NCBI GenBank assembly: GCA_030431945.1
Contig: JAUIIF010000135.1
Coordinates: 1 to 9,446, forward strand
Source: Bacteroidia bacterium
GTDB taxonomy: Bacteria > Bacteroidota > Bacteroidia > Chitinophagales > Saprospiraceae
DNA length: 9,446 bases
Reading direction: 5' to 3'
The translations under genes and the position numbers were made by a program. Under the pieces are notes generated by a model, which was given only the letters and a program-made list of their open reading frames with translations, made no database searches and was not told where the DNA came from. Below, piece after piece: positions 6,442 to 9,446 of this stretch. Each line of letters starts with the position of its first letter. Position 1 is the first letter of the stretch.

Positions 6442-6482
6442 AGCACCAACGGGTCAATGCCCCAACAGACCGACCAGATTAC

Positions 6483-9347
6483 ATGGAAGAAATCCAATAC
6501 CTTAACGAACACCTTGGCCCCCGGCACATTGGTCATTTTGCCATGTTGCTCGCTTTTTTCGCGGCGGTACTGAGTTTTATCAGCTACTTCCTGGCCACGC
6601 ATTACCGTGGGGAAAAACTGCGTGGCGGCAAGTGGCAGCGCCTCGGTCAGCTCAGTTTCCTGGCCCACGGGGCGGCCGTTTTCACCGTCATCGGCTGCAT
6701 CTTCTACGCGATGCTCAACCAGTACTACGAGTACCAGTACGTGAGTGCCCACGTGAGTGCGGACCTGCAGCAACGCTACATTTTCAGTGCCTTCTGGGAA
6801 GGGCAGGAAGGGAGCTTCCTGCTCTGGATGTTCTGGCACGTCATCCTCGGTTACGTACTGATGGTGACTGCGCGCAAGTGGGAACGGCCGGTCATGGCCG
6901 TGCTCTGCGCGGTACAGATCGTCATCGTCAGCATGATCCTGGGCGTTCATTTCGGGATTGGCGACTGGGTGGTTAAATTAGGTTCCAGCCCGATGCTGCT
7001 GTTGCGGGAAACCATCAATGCGCCCATTTTTCAACAAGCAGACTACGTGGCCTTGCTGAAGGGCAATGGCCTCAACCCTTCCCTCCAGAATTACTGGATG
7101 ACCATCCACCCCCCCACCCTTTTTCTGGGCTTTGCCAGTACGGTAGTGCCCTTCGCCTTTGCCGTGGCGGGCCTCTGGACCGGCCAGCACCGCGAGTGGC
7201 TGCGCCCGGCCCTGCGCTGGAGCCTTTTCAGCGCCGGCATCCTCGGCATCGGCATCCTGATGGGGGCTGCCTGGGCTTACGAAGCCCTGAACTTCGGGGG
7301 GTACTGGGCCTGGGACCCGGTGGAAAACACCAGCCTTGTCCCCTGGCTGCTGCTCGTGGCCGGTCTGCACACCAACCTGATCAGCCGGGCCACCGGCCAG
7401 GGCATCCGGGCGACTTACCTCTTCTATCTTTTCACCTTCGTGATGATCGTGTACAGTACGTTCCTGACGCGCTCGGGGGTACTGGGAGATACTTCTGTCC
7501 ACGCCTTCACGGAAATGGGACTGGAAGCACAACTCCTTTTCTTCCTCGGCTTCTTTGGACTGGGCAGTGTGGCGCTGATGGCCTGGCGCTGGCGCTCCAT
7601 CCCCGTTCCGGAAAAGGAGGAGGCGTTGAGCAGCCGCGAGTTCTGGATGTTCATCGGCAGTTTAGTGCTGCTCATGTCGGCAGTACTGATTACCGGTTCT
7701 ACCAGCCTGCCGGTCTACAACGAAATCCGGGAATACTTCAATCCCGTATTTGACGGGGTGACACTGACGGACCCGGAGGCACACCACAACCGGTTCCAGA
7801 TCTGGATCGGTATTTTCATCGGGGTCTTGTCCGGCATCGCCCATTTCCTGCGGTGGCGGGAAAAGGACTTTGCGGCGCACTGGCAGTCTTTCCTGGCCCA
7901 CACTTTGGGCGCGGCCGCTGGTGCAATGGTGCTCAGTTGGGCCACCCTGTACTGGATTGAAGCTCCGGCCTGGCAGTACAAACTGATGCTTTTCAGCGGC
8001 TGGTTTGCCGTGTGGACCAACGTTGACTACCTGATCCGTTTTGCGCAGCGCGACCTGAAGGTCTTCGGGTCCAGCCTCAGCCACATCGGTTTCGGCCTGA
8101 TGCTGCTCGGCATCCTGGCCAGCGGGGCGAATAAGCGGATCATCAGCCAGAACCAGTTCTTAATGGAAGGGCTGAGCGAGGACGAAGAACTGGAACGAAC
8201 CACGGTTATCCTGATCAAGGACGAACCGATGATCATGGAAAATTACGAGTTGACGCTGCGGGGGGACACCATCGACGGGTATAACCGTACGTACCGGGTG
8301 GACTATAAGCGGCGCAATGCTGAAGGGGAAATTCTGGAAGAGTTCCAGCTGGAGCCTAACTTACTGTACGATAAGACCTTCGAGAAGATTGCCATCACCA
8401 ACCCCAGTACCAAGCATTACTGGAATAAGGACATCTTTACGGTGATTATGAGCCTCCCGCTCGAAGAGCAGAGCATCAAAGAGAAGCAGGCAAAAGAAGA
8501 CAGCCTTAAGTACCGGGTTATTCCCTTGTCCATCGGTGAACAACTGGCCTTCAAGGATACCCTCAAGATCCGGCAGCCGGATACCTTCCTGATCCGCAAT
8601 TACCAGATTGCCCTGGAAGACTTCGTACGGGTACCAAAGCACCCGGATTACGAGGCGGAACCCAACGACATCGGCGTAGGGGCTACGATCAGCATCAGCC
8701 GCAGCGGTGCGGATACGGTGTACCGGGAGCAGATTGCCCTCGTCTTGCGGGAAGGCTTACTGTATCACTATCCGGCGCAGCTGAACGAGATCAGCACCCG
8801 GCTGAAGATTGATGAAAGTGTTTTTGAGCAGTTGCTCGTCGCCGAAGAAGAACTGGACTACCAGGAGTTTGTAGTCAAACCCGGCAGTACCTTCACCGTA
8901 GGCGACCGGCAAATCACCTTCCGCAATTTCCGGCCCCAGCCGGAAGTGGACCATTATTCTCCCCGCGAAGGGGACATTGCCGTCAGCGCCCAGCTCGACA
9001 TCAGTGCTCCTGACGGAACTACCGGCACGATGGAACCCGTCTTCATCATCCGCGATAAAACGCCCAGCCGCATCCGGGACGAACACCGAGAGCTTGGTCT
9101 TTTCGCCAACCTGATTAACCTTAATCCGACGAGTGGGGAGGCGACCTTGCTGATCGCGGAGGCACCGCGACGCGGTGCGCTGCGTATTCCGGTGGCGGTA
9201 GCCACCAATTCCGCCCGCTCCGATTGGCTGGCCCTGCAGGCCATCGAGTTCCCCGGGATCAATCTGTTCTGGATCGGAACCATTGGAATGATGTTCGGGC
9301 TCCTCTTCACCATGGTGGTACGACTGCGGGAAAAGAAGAAGGGGTAA
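6483..9347 (+). CDS. ccmF: Cytochrome c heme lyase CcmF, enlarged form
   Basis: A 954-residue integral membrane protein of the CcmF/CcsA heme-handling family. It joins heme delivered by CcmE to apocytochrome c outside the inner membrane. About fifteen helices are visible, as in E. coli CcmF: fourteen up to about residue 550 and one at 926-946. The tryptophan-rich WWD segment is W275-A-W-D-P-V-E-N282. Conserved histidines are present: H209 in HPPTLFLGF and H340 in SVHAF (the two flanking WWD), H296 in GLHTN and H534 in SHIGF (the membrane histidines, equivalent to E. coli H261 and H491 by context). E. coli CcmF has about 647 residues. The extra length lies in the extracytoplasmic domain between H534 and the last helix, about 370 residues here against about 100 there. 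Within it, residues 701-739 and 803-841 align without gaps. The ATG at 6483 has no clear ribosome site, as is usual in this phylum. It is probably cotranscribed with ccmE. Confidence 0.93.
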   Translation: MEEIQYLNEHLGPRHIGHFAMLLAFFAAVLSFISYFLATHYRGEKLRGGKWQRLGQLSFLAHGAAVFTVIGCIFYAMLNQYYEYQYVSAHVSADLQQRYIFSAFWEGQEGSFLLWMFWHVILGYVLMVTARKWERPVMAVLCAVQIVIVSMILGVHFGIGDWVVKLGSSPMLLLRETINAPIFQQADYVALLKGNGLNPSLQNYWMTIHPPTLFLGFASTVVPFAFAVAGLWTGQHREWLRPALRWSLFSAGILGIGILMGAAWAYEALNFGGYWAWDPVENTSLVPWLLLVAGLHTNLISRATGQGIRATYLFYLFTFVMIVYSTFLTRSGVLGDTSVHAFTEMGLEAQLLFFLGFFGLGSVALMAWRWRSIPVPEKEEALSSREFWMFIGSLVLLMSAVLITGSTSLPVYNEIREYFNPVFDGVTLTDPEAHHNRFQIWIGIFIGVLSGIAHFLRWREKDFAAHWQSFLAHTLGAAAGAMVLSWATLYWIEAPAWQYKLMLFSGWFAVWTNVDYLIRFAQRDLKVFGSSLSHIGFGLMLLGILASGANKRIISQNQFLMEGLSEDEELERTTVILIKDEPMIMENYELTLRGDTIDGYNRTYRVDYKRRNAEGEILEEFQLEPNLLYDKTFEKIAITNPSTKHYWNKDIFTVIMSLPLEEQSIKEKQAKEDSLKYRVIPLSIGEQLAFKDTLKIRQPDTFLIRNYQIALEDFVRVPKHPDYEAEPNDIGVGATISISRSGADTVYREQIALVLREGLLYHYPAQLNEISTRLKIDESVFEQLLVAEEELDYQEFVVKPGSTFTVGDRQITFRNFRPQPEVDHYSPREGDIAVSAQLDISAPDGTTGTMEPVFIIRDKTPSRIRDEHRELGLFANLINLNPTSGEATLLIAEAPRRGALRIPVAVATNSARSDWLALQAIEFPGINLFWIGTIGMMFGLLFTMVVRLREKKKG

Positions 9348-9349
9348 AT

Positions 9350-9381
9350 GCGGGGGACAACCGCTTATGCTTGTCCTTCGC
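9350..9381 (+). terminator. Stem-loop just after ccmF, possible weak terminator
   Basis: Three nucleotides beyond the ccmF stop, GCGGGGGACAA (9350-9360) pairs with TTGTCCTTCGC (9371-9381) over 11 positions, two of them G-U in RNA, around a 10-nt loop. No T-run follows, so it may act with Rho, as an RNA 3' end stabiliser, or be a copy of a palindromic repeat; GGGGACAA is shared with the block at 320-343. The remaining 65 bp to the window end show no recognisable gene. Confidence 0.4.
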
Positions 9382-9446
9382 CAGGCAATAATCAGGGGTT
9401 CGGTCGTTATACCTAAGTCAAACTGGTTGAGGTAGGCGCCTGACAC

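Noticed and set aside
6024..6950. A 308-codon minus-strand frame across ccmE and ccmF, with a membrane-like stretch opposite the spacer
   Set aside because: The hydrophobic stretch is the complement of the polar C-rich spacer and the rest is antisense to two well-recognised genes. No promoter or family resemblance was seen.
9382..9446. The 3' end of a minus-strand gene entering from the right
   Set aside because: Two frames reach a stop within 11 codons of the edge, but so few residues cannot be distinguished from chance. The third frame runs on antisense to ccmF.

Overview
The window looks like chromosomal DNA from a GC-rich, aerobic or facultative member of the Bacteroidota, probably of the Lewinella/Saprospiraceae kind. 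Three things point this way. Two minus-strand genes have promoters of the Bacteroidota type (TTG, about 20 nt, then TAnnTTTG), one of them a perfect match. Gene starts lack clear Shine-Dalgarno sequences. The cytochrome c maturation proteins are a CxxxY-type CcmE and an oversized CcmF. The phylum call is fairly firm; the family is a guess. No rRNA, tRNA, CRISPR array, insertion sequence or phage gene was seen.

Layout. At the left edge (1-104, minus) is the first part of a secreted protein with a signal peptide, possibly an SGNH-type hydrolase, driven by the perfect promoter. The next 352 bp (105-456) are noncoding. They hold two arrays of a degenerate 9-bp repeat (GTGYYYTCY on the plus strand) around a 74-bp block of palindromes. 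A cytoplasmic serine hydrolase of the class C beta-lactamase/esterase fold follows (457-1605, minus). A divergent intergenic region (1606-1776) with several inverted repeats separates it from a complete secreted LacZ-type GH2 beta-galactosidase (1777-4905, plus). That gene ends at a strong intrinsic terminator (4934-4985).

The right half begins with a conserved but unnamed seven-helix membrane protein (5124-5792). A cytochrome c maturation pair follows: CcmE (5967-6362), the periplasmic heme chaperone, and CcmF (6483-9347), the heme lyase. A structured 120-bp spacer separates the two. The last 99 bp hold a stem-loop and no recognisable gene.

How the genes work together. CcmE receives heme made available by CcmABC, which are not in this window, and passes it to CcmF, which attaches it to CXXCH motifs of apocytochromes outside the inner membrane. 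The beta-galactosidase acts independently on galactosides in the periplasm. No SusC/SusD pair or sugar regulator is present, so this is not visibly a polysaccharide utilisation locus. The most interesting points are the His-to-Cys change in the CcmE heme-binding motif, an internal duplication inside the enlarged extracytoplasmic domain of CcmF, alternative RNA pairings between ccmE and ccmF, and the repeat/palindrome mosaic near the left edge. I see no wholly novel multi-gene system.
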